From positions 5,441 through 23,860 of the forward strand of contig PATE01000017.1 in the NCBI GenBank assembly GCA_002712305.1: a stretch of 18,420 nucleotides of DNA. The letters are read 5' to 3'. The notes under the pieces were generated by a model. It worked only from the letters and a program-made list of their open reading frames with translations, did not search any database and had not been told where the DNA came from. Each line of letters begins with the position of its first letter. Positions within the stretch are counted from its first letter, which is position 1. Origin of the DNA: Gemmatimonadota bacterium (GTDB lineage: Bacteria > Latescibacterota > UBA2968 > UBA8231). The translations under genes and the position numbers were made by a program. Positions 1 through 7,634 of the stretch are shown here, in pieces.

Positions 1-299
1 GCACGCAGGCAGAGCAAGGCCAGGGGCAGCGACGTCAGCACCGTGCCGACGACACTCATGATCACGTAGACGAAGGTGTGCCGCATGGCGAGCCAGAAAT
101 AGCTGTCCGGGGCGAACAAAGCTCGGCGGTAGTTGTCGAGGCCGACGAACTCAGATCCGCCGGCGAAGGCATCGTAGTGCTGAAAACTCACCCACAGACT
201 GATGCCCATGCTGACGAAGCTGAACAGACACGCCAGCCCCATGGCAGGGGCGATGTAGAAGTACGGCGTGAGTCGATGGGCGAGCGTTCTGGAAGCCAC
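1..299 (-). CDS. Sugar ABC transporter permease, N-terminal part (truncated by window edge)
   Basis: The first 99 codons of an inner-membrane permease of the MalF/UgpA type, which would form the channel of a carbohydrate importer with the binding protein encoded just upstream. The visible protein begins VASRTLAHRLTPYFYIAPAM, then has a hydrophobic helix (about residues 16-36), a periplasmic stretch with FVGLDNYRRA, which is typical of this family just after the first helix, and the start of a second helix (about 77-97). The GTG start overlaps the TAG stop of the solute-binding protein gene by one base (TAGTG), so the two are translationally coupled. The rest of the gene, and any second permease, lies outside the window. 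The family call is firm; the substrate is unknown. Confidence 0.88.
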   Translation of the reverse strand, partial: MASRTLAHRLTPYFYIAPAMGLACLFSFVSMGISLWVSFQHYDAFAGGSEFVGLDNYRRALFAPDSYFWLAMRHTFVYVIMSVVGTVLTSLPLALLCLR

Positions 300-1825
300 T
301 AGCGCTCCCCGCGAAGGCGACGTTCGGTCAGCCACAGATCGACCTGCTCGTGATAACGGGCGTACACATTGTCCACATTGCGCGCCGCTACCTTCAGGGC
401 GGCCTCGACTGACTCGTAAGGACCTGATCCTTCGACAATCTCCGGATAGTGCAGCAGCACACTCTCGAAGACGGGATTCGCCTGATGATCGACGGCGGTG
501 ATCTCCGTGTGCCGCAGTTTCTCTCCCACGAGGCAGATCTGTTTCACATTCGACAGATAGGGTCGCTCGGCCAGCGCTTCCTGCCAGCGATCGGTGGCGT
601 AGAAGTCGAAGCGGGGGCCGTTGTATCCCAGGTGTTTCGATCGCAGCAACGAGCCCTGCAGACCACAGACGAATTTCAGATACGCCCAGGCGGCATCCAC
701 ATTTTCGGCACGTCGCGTGATGACGAGCATGTTCCCCCACGTCACCGTACGGGGGCCATCGCCTGAGGGACCAGGCGGGAACGCCGTTTTGCCGAAGTGG
801 GTCCAGCCGAGGCTGTTGCGCGTGATGTCCTTGCCGGACCACGTACCTGCCGTCACGCTGGCCACCTTGCGTTCCTGAAACAGTTCCGCCGGGGTCATCT
901 GGCGCCGAAAGGGAGGACTCACCTTGTCGACCCAGTAGAGGCGCGACAGGAACTCGAGGGTTTCCACACCTTCAGGCGTGGCGAACAGGGCCTTTGTCCC
1001 CGCCTCGTTCTGCACGCGTCCGCCGTTGGCGGCAAGCCACGGAGAGAAGGCACCAGCGCCTGATCCATACGCAGACAGGACAAATCCGGCGCGTTCGACA
1101 TTTCCCTCGTCACCACGAATCGTCAGCTTGTCGACAATACGGCGAAAGTGGTCCCAGTCACGCAGCGCATCGAAGCGAATACGATCGTAGTCGATGCTGC
1201 CATCGGGTCGACGGGCGAACATCTCACGCAATTCTGCATCCGCTGCAGCTTCCTGTTGCAGGATATCGAGATTCCACACGATGCAGCTGGCATCGATGAT
1301 CTGAGGGATACCGAAGACGACGGTGTTGCCGTCCTTGTCGACGGTGTGGTTGTGGCGCCAGGCGGTGGGCAGGAACTGTTCGGCAGCCAGGGAGTTTCCC
1401 GAATCAGACGCCCTGCCCGCGGCAAGCAAGCCATTGTCTGCGGCGAGCAGGTCATCGAGGGGACGCAGCATGCCTCGCTGATAGAATCCCTCTGCCCAAT
1501 ACACGGAAGACTGAAACACGTCCGGCGGTGTATCGCCGACCATGGCCGTGGACAGTTTCTGCACATAGTTGCCGAAGGGGACGATCTGATAGACGATGTC
1601 GATGTCTGGATGCTGCGCCTCGAAGGTTTTCTCGATCTCCGCGTAGTAGGCGCCATACTCCTCATTGGTGGACGCACTCCACCAATCCCAGACGCGCAGT
1701 TCCTGGCGCTCTGTTTCCACGCCGATCCCTTCGATCCAGCGTCGGGTCATGCCGGCACGGGCGAAGACGCCTGCTGTCAGCAGCAGAGCGAGGGTGATCC
1801 ACGCGATGGTCTTGAGATGGCTCAC
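299..1825 (-). CDS. Extracellular solute-binding protein, family 1 (sugar ABC importer)
   Basis: A 508-residue periplasmic or membrane-tethered binding protein that would deliver a carbohydrate to the permease encoded next. Residues 5-21 form a hydrophobic signal segment ending in an A-R-A site (22-24). There is no lipobox cysteine, so it is not an obvious lipoprotein. The early domain shows features typical of family 1: a tryptophan-rich first strand (RVWDWWSA), FEAQHPDIDIVY, and GDTPPDVFQSS, which matches the usual G-x-x-P-D-V-F signature. At 508 residues it is longer than the usual 400-450. The start is a GTG with no clear Shine-Dalgarno sequence. It is the first gene of a leftward operon and diverges from PhyH-1. 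Confidence 0.9.
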   Translation of the reverse strand: MSHLKTIAWITLALLLTAGVFARAGMTRRWIEGIGVETERQELRVWDWWSASTNEEYGAYYAEIEKTFEAQHPDIDIVYQIVPFGNYVQKLSTAMVGDTPPDVFQSSVYWAEGFYQRGMLRPLDDLLAADNGLLAAGRASDSGNSLAAEQFLPTAWRHNHTVDKDGNTVVFGIPQIIDASCIVWNLDILQQEAAADAELREMFARRPDGSIDYDRIRFDALRDWDHFRRIVDKLTIRGDEGNVERAGFVLSAYGSGAGAFSPWLAANGGRVQNEAGTKALFATPEGVETLEFLSRLYWVDKVSPPFRRQMTPAELFQERKVASVTAGTWSGKDITRNSLGWTHFGKTAFPPGPSGDGPRTVTWGNMLVITRRAENVDAAWAYLKFVCGLQGSLLRSKHLGYNGPRFDFYATDRWQEALAERPYLSNVKQICLVGEKLRHTEITAVDHQANPVFESVLLHYPEIVEGSGPYESVEAALKVAARNVDNVYARYHEQVDLWLTERRLRGER

Positions 1826-1922
1826 TGCCAGCGCATCGATCTGGCAACGTGAACGCTCGGGGCGACGTCGCCTGTTTCAAAGTGGATCACTGTCGAGAGC
1901 CGGACCTGGCAAGCTGGCGCGC

Positions 1923-1937
1923 CTCGACTTCGTCGAG
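1923..1937. repeat. Short perfect inverted repeat in divergent promoter region
   Basis: CTCGAC and GTCGAG flank a 3-base TTC loop. It lies about 100 bp upstream of the solute-binding protein start and 213 bp upstream of PhyH-1. It could be a small hairpin or an operator half-site pair. A match this short is also possible by chance in GC-rich DNA. Confidence 0.3.
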
Positions 1938-2103
1938 TCGCTGGGTCTATGGCTAGCAGATGTAGGCAGTAGGGCGACGTGAATGCCCCTGCCTGTTCTC
2001 GTTGCCAGATCTGTGCGTGTCGTGTGCTCATCAGATCGAGGAAAGAAACTACGATGGGTGGATCTGTCGATAGGGGAGCATCTGTTGCTGACGAGGATGT
2101 GGG

Positions 2104-2111
2104 TATAGAAT
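2104..2111 (+). promoter_or_regulatory. Candidate -10 element for PhyH-1
   Basis: TATAGAAT stands out in an otherwise GC-rich region, 38 bp before the PhyH-1 start codon. The best upstream partner, TTGCTG at 2085-2090, is only 13-15 bp away, so the -35 assignment is poor. Transcription from here would give a leader of roughly 30 nt containing the GGAG ribosome site at 2141-2144. Confidence 0.3.
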
Positions 2112-2149
2112 GGGGACCGCAAACCCGGTTATCTATTCCTGGAGACGAC

Positions 2150-2983
2150 ATGACAACTTCTACAGCAGAGCCATCCATCGTGGCGATGACGGACGAACAG
2201 CGGTTTTTCTACGACCTGCGAGGGTGGATTCTCCTGCCCGCCGTGTTGACGGCGGACGAGATCGAGCCTCTCAAAGCCGAGGTCTACGGTGGAGCCCGGC
2301 AAAGCTACGAGGGCAAGCTACAGGAACTGCTCGATCACCCGGCGATCGTCGGTGTTCTCTCCGAGATCTTGTCGGAGGATCCCTTCATCCACGACGGTTG
2401 CTATGGCTTCCGTTGCGAAGGCTCTTTCACGACGGTGCGGCCTCCGGGGTGGGACACATCAGAGCGTGGTGACAATGGGCTGCCCCACGTGGTGCGTCCT
2501 CCACAGCAGGCCAATGCCATGCGTTATCAGGTGGCAGGGGGGCGGATCTTCTCTGGTCTGACGCGGGTCGTCTGGGAGTTGGAGGAAGTGAAGGACGGCC
2601 AGGGTTGTACCACCTTTCTCAGCGGTTCCCACAAGGCCCACTTCGGCTACGGTGGGCCCAACAAGTGGGCGCCGAATATCGGGGGCTCTCTCTGGGAACA
2701 GCAGATGCGGGACATGATGGATGGGTACTCCTGTCCTGCCGGATCGGCGGCGATCTTTACGGAGAGTCTCATTCATGCCGCCAACGACTGGACGAATCCG
2801 GACAATCCACGCTGCGCCGTCTTCAACGCCTACAACTCTGTGTGGTCGCAGTGGCACCGAACCAATCTGAGTCACGAGACCATCATGAGCATGCCGGAGA
2901 AGCGACGCACTCTGTTTCGCGGAACGTGGCAGTTGGGGGCCGGTGGCAATCGCGAATATGGGGAGGACAATCGAGCCATGTAG
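2150..2983 (+). CDS. Phytanoyl-CoA dioxygenase (PhyH) family protein, PhyH-1, with altered iron motif
   Basis: A 277-residue cytoplasmic protein of the PhyH family of Fe(II)/2-oxoglutarate oxygenases, which usually hydroxylate small organic substrates. Family features are the N-terminal FFYDLRGWILLPAVLTADE, the strand FSGLTRVVWELEEVKDGQG, the FLSGSHKAHF hairpin, and the distal SLIHAANDW (His209) followed by Arg221 for 2-oxoglutarate. The region where the H-x-D iron motif is expected reads LPHVVRPP (His113-Val-Val115), so the acidic ligand is not visible. I set the start at ATG 2150 because GGAG sits 5 nt upstream and the PhyH fold begins right after; an in-frame extension to 1979 is open but unsupported. 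It is a single-gene unit, convergent with the hydrolase operon. Confidence 0.85.
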   Translation: MTTSTAEPSIVAMTDEQRFFYDLRGWILLPAVLTADEIEPLKAEVYGGARQSYEGKLQELLDHPAIVGVLSEILSEDPFIHDGCYGFRCEGSFTTVRPPGWDTSERGDNGLPHVVRPPQQANAMRYQVAGGRIFSGLTRVVWELEEVKDGQGCTTFLSGSHKAHFGYGGPNKWAPNIGGSLWEQQMRDMMDGYSCPAGSAAIFTESLIHAANDWTNPDNPRCAVFNAYNSVWSQWHRTNLSHETIMSMPEKRRTLFRGTWQLGAGGNREYGEDNRAM

Positions 2984-3030
2984 TCGTCGACGGGTCCGCC
3001 CAAAGGGCAGAAAGCCGTGCAGATATGTCT

Positions 3031-3996
3031 TCAGGTTGTGGATCGCCTGCGAATGAAGTTGGCCATGTGTTCAATCGCCTGACGGGCGTCGGGCAGCAGC
3101 GGCTCATGCGAAGGGAAGACATGAAACATGCCAGGCCAGATCTCCAGCGTGCTGTCCACGCCATCTGACTTGGCTTTGGCGGCGGCCAGGACACTGTCAT
3201 CGCGTATGATTTCGTGCTCTCCCGCCTGAATCAGCAGCGGCGGAATCCCGGTGTAGTCACCGAAGATGGGAGACGCATAGGGATCACGGGGGTCTGAGTC
3301 CCCCAGATACATCTGCACGAACTGCGGCAGACAGCGGGGGCTCATGATGGGATCGAACGATTCTTCAGAGGACAGACTCTCACCCGCCAGCGTCAGATCT
3401 GCGAAGGCAGAAAGGGCGATCGCCCCGTTCGGCAGGGCCAACCGACGATCACGCAGGGCAAGCAAGGTTGCCAGCGTCAGCCCGCCGCCAGCGGAATCTC
3501 CACCGATAAAGGTCGACTGCGCACGGGCGGTGTCGTCGGGCCCCGCCTGCACCATGGCTTGAAACACGCCGATGCAGTCCTCGATGGCGGCGGGAAACGG
3601 GTGCTCGGGTGCCAGTCGATAGTCGAGCAGCAATACCGCGCAGCCTGCAGCGGCGGAGATGCGACCCGCCATGGCCAAGTAATAGGCCGCACTGCCAGCG
3701 ACGAAACCCCCGCCATGCAGATAGAGCAAACGGATAGAGGGATCGGCCGAGGGGGCAACGACCCATTCGCCGGAAAGTTCACCCATCCGCCAATCCCTAC
3801 AGGTCACAGATGGGTCGACAGGTTCGCGGCGAGTTCCCATGCCCTCTCGCAGGCCCTCCAGATCGAAGGTCCCATCCGCCCCGAAGGCAGGGGTGTCGTG
3901 CAACTGCTGGAAATACGCCCGACCCTCGTCAGAAACCTGCTGTCTCACTTCTCGCGATGCGCCTTCCATCGCTATCGGGGTTTGTACACCGTGCAC
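3031..3996 (-). CDS. Alpha/beta hydrolase, hormone-sensitive-lipase-type esterase
   Basis: A 321-residue cytoplasmic carboxylesterase-like protein. The oxyanion-hole motif HGGGF is at residues 94-98, the nucleophile Ser168 lies in GGDSAGGG, the acidic member is probably Glu262 in QAGEHEIIRDD, and the catalytic His292 is in PGMFHVF. Together these are the full HSL (bacterial family IV) triad, so it should hydrolyse small esters or lactones. The GTG start at 3996 is preceded by GGAGG with a 4-nt spacer and overlaps the end of the RidA-family gene by 25 nt. An alternative ATG at 3969 lies two bases after that stop but lacks a ribosome site. It is the last gene of the isomerase/RidA/esterase operon. 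The natural substrate is unknown. Confidence 0.92.
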   Translation of the reverse strand: MHGVQTPIAMEGASREVRQQVSDEGRAYFQQLHDTPAFGADGTFDLEGLREGMGTRREPVDPSVTCRDWRMGELSGEWVVAPSADPSIRLLYLHGGGFVAGSAAYYLAMAGRISAAAGCAVLLLDYRLAPEHPFPAAIEDCIGVFQAMVQAGPDDTARAQSTFIGGDSAGGGLTLATLLALRDRRLALPNGAIALSAFADLTLAGESLSSEESFDPIMSPRCLPQFVQMYLGDSDPRDPYASPIFGDYTGIPPLLIQAGEHEIIRDDSVLAAAKAKSDGVDSTLEIWPGMFHVFPSHEPLLPDARQAIEHMANFIRRRSTT

Positions 3997-4361
3997 TCCA
4001 CCTCCAGCAACAGGCCGGGTGCGAGGGCGGATCCGCGTGTGATTCGTGTAGGCTTGGGTGTCCAGTGGAAGATCGTGGCATACATGGCAGAGAACTCATC
4101 GAAGTCCTCGATGTTGTTCAGATGGGCCGATACTCGACAGATGTCGCGCAGATCGGCATCGGCGTGGCGCAGGATGCCAGCGATTCTATCAAAGGTCTTG
4201 CTCGTCTGTTCGCCGATCGTATTGCCGATGATCTGTCCCGTCTCTTCGTCTTCAGCTGCGACGCCAGCGACAAAGATGAAATCACCGGCGCGAACGGCCT
4301 CCGAGTAGGGCCAACCCTCGTGGGAGGGGTTGCCCGTCAGAATCTCTTCGAAATGAGGCAC
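3972..4361 (-). CDS. RidA (YjgF/YER057c/UK114) family protein
   Basis: About 129 residues, the usual size for this trimeric cytoplasmic family, whose best-known members hydrolyse reactive enamine/imine intermediates. Recognisable segments are WPYSEAVRAGDFIFVAGVAAED near the N-terminus, the central helix GEQTSKTFDRIAGILRHADA, DICRVSAHLNNIEDFDEFSAMY, and the C-terminal KPTRITRGSALAPGLLLEVECTVY. Arg106 (P-T-R) and Glu120 match the usual substrate-binding Arg and the active-site Glu. The Cys of the archetypal R-S-C-V segment is absent, so a different substrate is likely. I prefer the GTG start at 4361, just after the isomerase stop, with GAAGGA about 9 nt upstream; a longer GTG start at 4391 is possible. 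It overlaps the downstream esterase, which implies coupled translation. Confidence 0.9.
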   Translation of the reverse strand: MPHFEEILTGNPSHEGWPYSEAVRAGDFIFVAGVAAEDEETGQIIGNTIGEQTSKTFDRIAGILRHADADLRDICRVSAHLNNIEDFDEFSAMYATIFHWTPKPTRITRGSALAPGLLLEVECTVYKPR

Positions 4362-4363
4362 GT

Positions 4364-5158
4364 TTACAGTTCCTTCCAGTAGCGAAACCACTTGGGATAC
4401 CCCGTCTCGGCGGGCTCAATGTTGCCCACCTCGAATTCCAGGGCATAGTCGCCGGAGTAGCCGAGTGCCTCTACCTGCTCGTACACCCAGCGCACGTCGA
4501 TCTCACCATCACCCAGCATACAACGTTCCCACTTTCCCTCTGCATTGGGCGCGCCGTCTTTGATGTGCACGTGCACGATATGGTCCTTGAACACGTGGAA
4601 GGCCGTCTTGTAGTCGACGTCCGCCGCCATAAGATTGCACGGCTCGTAGAGAATACCAAAGTGATCCGAGCCGACCTTCTCACAGATCTCGAGACAGGCA
4701 TCCGGGTCGCCGGAGATCTCCGTCCCGTGATTCTCGATGCCGAGCCAGATTTGGTCTCGTTCAGCGATCTCGGCCGCTGCCTGGAAGAAGGGGACGAGGG
4801 TGTCGATCTCTTCTCGTCTGCCAGATCCGGGCGCCACACGAACCGTGCGTGAACCGAGACGTCTGGCGGCGGCGAAGGTCAGGTTCATCTCTTCCATTGC
4901 CGCGGCACGAACAGCCGCGTCGAGCGAACAGGCTTCGCGGCCACAATAAGCGCCGATGTTCGCGATACGAACCCCGTGTACGTCGCAGAGACGTTCGAGT
5001 TCGGCCAGGTCATAGTCCGGGTCTGTCACCGAGAAATGCGGCATCCGGGCGAGCAGGTCGACCTTGCGAAAACCCGACTCGGCGATGACACGAAGCGCAT
5101 GGTCAAGGGATTGCTCCCGCAGAGGAATGCTGCAGGCACTGACTCTGCTCCTATCCAC
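4364..5158 (-). CDS. Sugar phosphate isomerase/epimerase (xylose isomerase-like TIM barrel)
   Basis: A 264-residue cytoplasmic TIM-barrel protein of the AP-endonuclease-2/xylose-isomerase-like group that interconverts ketoses, inosose-type compounds or related polyols. Metal-ligand positions are recognisable: Glu142 in GIENHG, Glu172 in LYEPCN, the His195/His197 pair in VHVHIKDG and Glu241 or Glu243 in ALEFEVG. The N-terminal strand (VSACSIPLREQS) and the helix-strand pattern (ESGFRKVDLLAR, HGVRIANIGAY) fit the fold. The start is a GTG with only a weak GAGA upstream. It is the first gene of a three-gene leftward operon: RidA begins 2 nt after its stop and the esterase follows with overlap. 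The exact substrate is not predictable. Confidence 0.9.
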   Translation of the reverse strand: MDRSRVSACSIPLREQSLDHALRVIAESGFRKVDLLARMPHFSVTDPDYDLAELERLCDVHGVRIANIGAYCGREACSLDAAVRAAAMEEMNLTFAAARRLGSRTVRVAPGSGRREEIDTLVPFFQAAAEIAERDQIWLGIENHGTEISGDPDACLEICEKVGSDHFGILYEPCNLMAADVDYKTAFHVFKDHIVHVHIKDGAPNAEGKWERCMLGDGEIDVRWVYEQVEALGYSGDYALEFEVGNIEPAETGYPKWFRYWKEL

Positions 5159-5197
5159 TGGTGGTTCTCACAGATAAGGGGGTAGAACCGTCGCCGA

Positions 5198-5226
5198 TTG
5201 TCGAGGTCCTATAGCGACGGTATGAT
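5198..5226 (+). promoter_or_regulatory. Candidate sigma70-type promoter for the exported metallophosphoesterase gene
   Basis: TTGTCG at 5198-5203 (4 of 6 matches to TTGACA) and TATGAT at 5221-5226 (5 of 6 to TATAAT) are separated by exactly 17 bp. The expected transcription start near 5233 leaves a leader of about 93 nt before ATG 5326. It lies in the 167-bp gap between two divergent genes. This is the best promoter match I noticed in the window. Confidence 0.5.
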
Positions 5227-5325
5227 TCTGATCTTTGCGGCACACGTGACCATCAAGGCGAAGGAGTGATCTTTGGCCAGCGCGTGCCGGACAACCTAGC
5301 TGCGATCCAAAGGTGGGAGCAAGTG

Positions 5326-6306
5326 ATGTCAGGGATGAATCCGGCAGTGTCCAGGAGTGTTGTGCTGGGTTTTTTGGCGTGTATCACGTCGGCCCATCCG
5401 GCAACCGCCTTTGATTTCGCTTTCATCGGCGACGTTCCCTACAGCGACGAAGACAGCCTGCGTTTCAATCGTCTGCAGGAGCGCATCGACGCCGAAGATG
5501 TGGCGTTCGTCCTCCACGCTGGCGACATCAAATCGGGGATCGCTACATGCTCCGATGAGGCGCTGCAGCAGAGACACGATTGGTTCGATCGCTTCGAGGC
5601 GCCCTTCATCCTCGTGCCCGGTGACAATGACTGGACGGACTGTCACCGCGAACACGCGGGAGCGTGGTCGCCCGTGGAACGACTGGCGGCCCTGCGAAGA
5701 ATCTTCTTCACACCCCCGGGGCGCCTACCGGGCGGTGGCCACCTTGAGGTCGAGACGCAGGCTTCAGACCCTGCGTACGCCAACTATCCCGAGCACAAGC
5801 GCTGGCAAAAAGAGGGCGTGTGGTTCGTCAATCTCCATATCGTGGGAAGCCACAACGGCCTGCGTCCCTTCGCGGCGCGCACGCCGGCTGATGACGCGGA
5901 GGTGGAGGAGCGGACGGCGGCGGCCCTGGCGTGGATGCGGCAGTCCTTCATGGAGGCGAGCGCTGCCGATGCGCCGGGCATCATGGTCAACATCCATGCG
6001 AACCCGCGTTTCGAAGCGCACACGGATACGCTCATCCACAAGGCCTTCGACGGCTTCATCCAGGCGCTGCGAGAGGAAGTGATTGCTTTCGGTGGGCCTG
6101 TGGTACTGACGCACGGAGATTCACATTACTTCCGTATCGACAAACCGTTGACCAATGTGAGTGGTCGTCGTCTCGACTACTTCACACGTGTCGAGTCTTT
6201 CGGTTCACCCCACATGCATTGGATTCGCGTCAGCGTCGATCCGACCGATCCCCTCGTCTTCCGCTTTCGGCAGGAATTCATTCGCGAGAATGCGATTCTG
6301 CGCTGA
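5326..6306 (+). CDS. Exported calcineurin-like metallophosphoesterase
   Basis: A 326-residue protein with an N-terminal export signal (hydrophobic core around residues 11-22, probable cleavage after the A-T-A of residues 26-28) and a metallophosphoesterase domain. The metal-binding motifs are a variant form: IGDVPYSDE (Asp36), HAGDIKSG (Asp67), VPGDNDWTD (GDND in place of GNHD), NIHANP and THGDSHYF. Phosphoesterases of this type act on phosphomono- or diesters outside the cytoplasm. I set the start at ATG 5326 because GGGAG lies 6 nt upstream and the signal peptide follows; an open extension to GTG 5266 has a purine run overlapping the codon and no spacer. It is monocistronic, with a promoter-like element at 5198-5226. 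Confidence 0.87.
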   Translation: MSGMNPAVSRSVVLGFLACITSAHPATAFDFAFIGDVPYSDEDSLRFNRLQERIDAEDVAFVLHAGDIKSGIATCSDEALQQRHDWFDRFEAPFILVPGDNDWTDCHREHAGAWSPVERLAALRRIFFTPPGRLPGGGHLEVETQASDPAYANYPEHKRWQKEGVWFVNLHIVGSHNGLRPFAARTPADDAEVEERTAAALAWMRQSFMEASAADAPGIMVNIHANPRFEAHTDTLIHKAFDGFIQALREEVIAFGGPVVLTHGDSHYFRIDKPLTNVSGRRLDYFTRVESFGSPHMHWIRVSVDPTDPLVFRFRQEFIRENAILR

Positions 6307-6352
6307 CCGGAGCTTCACACCCGGAGGCGTCAAGGCGCGGGCACAACTCAGA

Positions 6353-7579
6353 TCAACCTGAGGCTACTTCGCGTAACATCGCCGTGTCCGGCAGGTATCC
6401 CGAGAAATCCGATATGGCCATCGTGTCACCCCGATACGTTCGGGGTTTCGGTTCAAGCCAATAGACGACCGTGTTCTTCAGGTGATAGGCGAAGAAGTGA
6501 TTGCCGGCCGGGGAATAGTGACCGATCCAGTATCGTCGGCGATAGTCGTCGACGGACAGATTGAAGTCGCCGAAGTCCTCTCCGTGGATCTCGTTCATAT
6601 CGAAGACGCGAAAATCCGCTTCCCGTAGGTGGTCGGCGAAGGCCTGGTCGTATCGCGGTTGGCCGTTCAGGACCTGGTTGGTCGCTGTCGGACACAGCAG
6701 GCACACGAGCAACTGTTTGCCAAGTCCGTCGAGAAACTGCTGGGCCTGATCGACCAGATAACGGCTGGCGGCAAAGCCGTAGGCGAGTTTGAGTCGTGTC
6801 ACTCCCTCCAGCGTCGTCTGTGGGTCGCTCGTATCGATCGGCGCTTCGGAGAGATGGTGGGCGAGCTGATTCAACAGGGGCATATCGCCCTCCACGTCGA
6901 ATTGCTCCATGGCGTAGAGCATGACCATCAGATCGTCGTGCAGGGATTCAACCATGAAATCCGGATCACACATCTGAAGCAGGGCATCCGGCGTCGGGCA
7001 CAGATTCGGTCGTTCGGTGAACTGTCCCGTGGTCAGATCGATCTCGATATTCGCCCAGAAATTGCCGTGAAAGAGCCGGCCATTCTGATCGTCCCAAACC
7101 CGATGGGTTGCCGCGTGGCGGGAGCGCATGACTGAACTGCAGTGGTCGTCGCCCCAGATGTAGAGGATGACGTATTCGGCGCCGAGGTCACTCGTCTCCA
7201 CCCGTCGCATCCTGCGATAGGCCTGATTCACTCCAAACCCACCCATGCCGAAGTTGCGCACAGGTTCGCCAAGATGGGCCGCAAGATATTCCTGCCAGGT
7301 CTCCCCATCGGAGACCTGATGACATTGGGTAAACGAATCACCATACGTGTTCAGTCGACACAGCTGGTCGGCGTAAAGCCAGGGCGTGCGCTGGCCGTTG
7401 TCGAGAGAGGTGGAGATCGTCCAGCTGTCGTGCAGCCCATCATGGGGCAAGAAGCGGCCCAAGGTATAGCCGACCTCCGGATCGAATTGTGCCCACGTGG
7501 GCTCTGACTCATCGAGGAATCGATCGATGGTTTCGCGTGGGACGGCGGCCTCAGCAAGAAACTGCTTGTAGCTGATCAT
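6353..7579 (-). CDS. SGNH/GDSL-hydrolase-like protein
   Basis: A 408-residue protein with a GDSF block (NTYGDSFTQCHQ, Ser82 as putative nucleophile), a following NFGMGGFGVNQAYRRM segment resembling SGNH block II, IWGDDH as a possible block III, and GHYSPAGNHFFAY near the C-terminus as a degenerate block V. The Asp three residues before that His in the canonical D-x-x-H is missing, so the catalytic assignment is uncertain. I see no signal peptide, and the middle (about residues 150-300) has no motif I recognise. The ATG at 7579 has AGGAG 7 nt upstream; an open extension to GTG 7633 lacks a ribosome site. It lies 55 nt after the M24 gene and is probably co-transcribed. It may be an esterase or an AlgX-like acyl-handling protein. 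Confidence 0.75.
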   Translation of the reverse strand: MISYKQFLAEAAVPRETIDRFLDESEPTWAQFDPEVGYTLGRFLPHDGLHDSWTISTSLDNGQRTPWLYADQLCRLNTYGDSFTQCHQVSDGETWQEYLAAHLGEPVRNFGMGGFGVNQAYRRMRRVETSDLGAEYVILYIWGDDHCSSVMRSRHAATHRVWDDQNGRLFHGNFWANIEIDLTTGQFTERPNLCPTPDALLQMCDPDFMVESLHDDLMVMLYAMEQFDVEGDMPLLNQLAHHLSEAPIDTSDPQTTLEGVTRLKLAYGFAASRYLVDQAQQFLDGLGKQLLVCLLCPTATNQVLNGQPRYDQAFADHLREADFRVFDMNEIHGEDFGDFNLSVDDYRRRYWIGHYSPAGNHFFAYHLKNTVVYWLEPKPRTYRGDTMAISDFSGYLPDTAMLREVASG

Positions 7580-7634
7580 GCGGCGTCTCCTGACGAGGAA
7601 CCTCGGAGGGTTCGTGCGCGGGGGATCAGGCACT

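Larger units (their letters stand above)
1826..2149. other. 324-bp divergent intergenic region between the solute-binding protein and PhyH-1
   Basis: No convincing gene is seen here. An in-frame extension of PhyH-1 back to 1979 is open, but it has no ribosome site and gives a Cys/Arg-rich leader unlike the family. The stretch holds a perfect 6-bp inverted repeat (CTCGAC-TTC-GTCGAG, 1923-1937) and an AT-rich TATAGAAT element at 2104-2111. It presumably carries promoters for both flanking transcription units. Confidence 0.5.

Noticed and set aside
1148-1852. Plus-strand open frame of about 234 codons opposite the solute-binding protein gene
   Set aside because: It is antisense to a well-supported gene, with no ribosome site or recognisable motif.
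2998-3008. GCCC-AAA-GGGC hairpin between convergent PhyH-1 and the esterase as a terminator
   Set aside because: The stem is only 4 bp and no T-run follows on either strand.
3559-4308. Plus-strand open frame of about 249 codons across the esterase/RidA junction
   Set aside because: It is antisense to two motif-bearing genes and shows no protein-family features.
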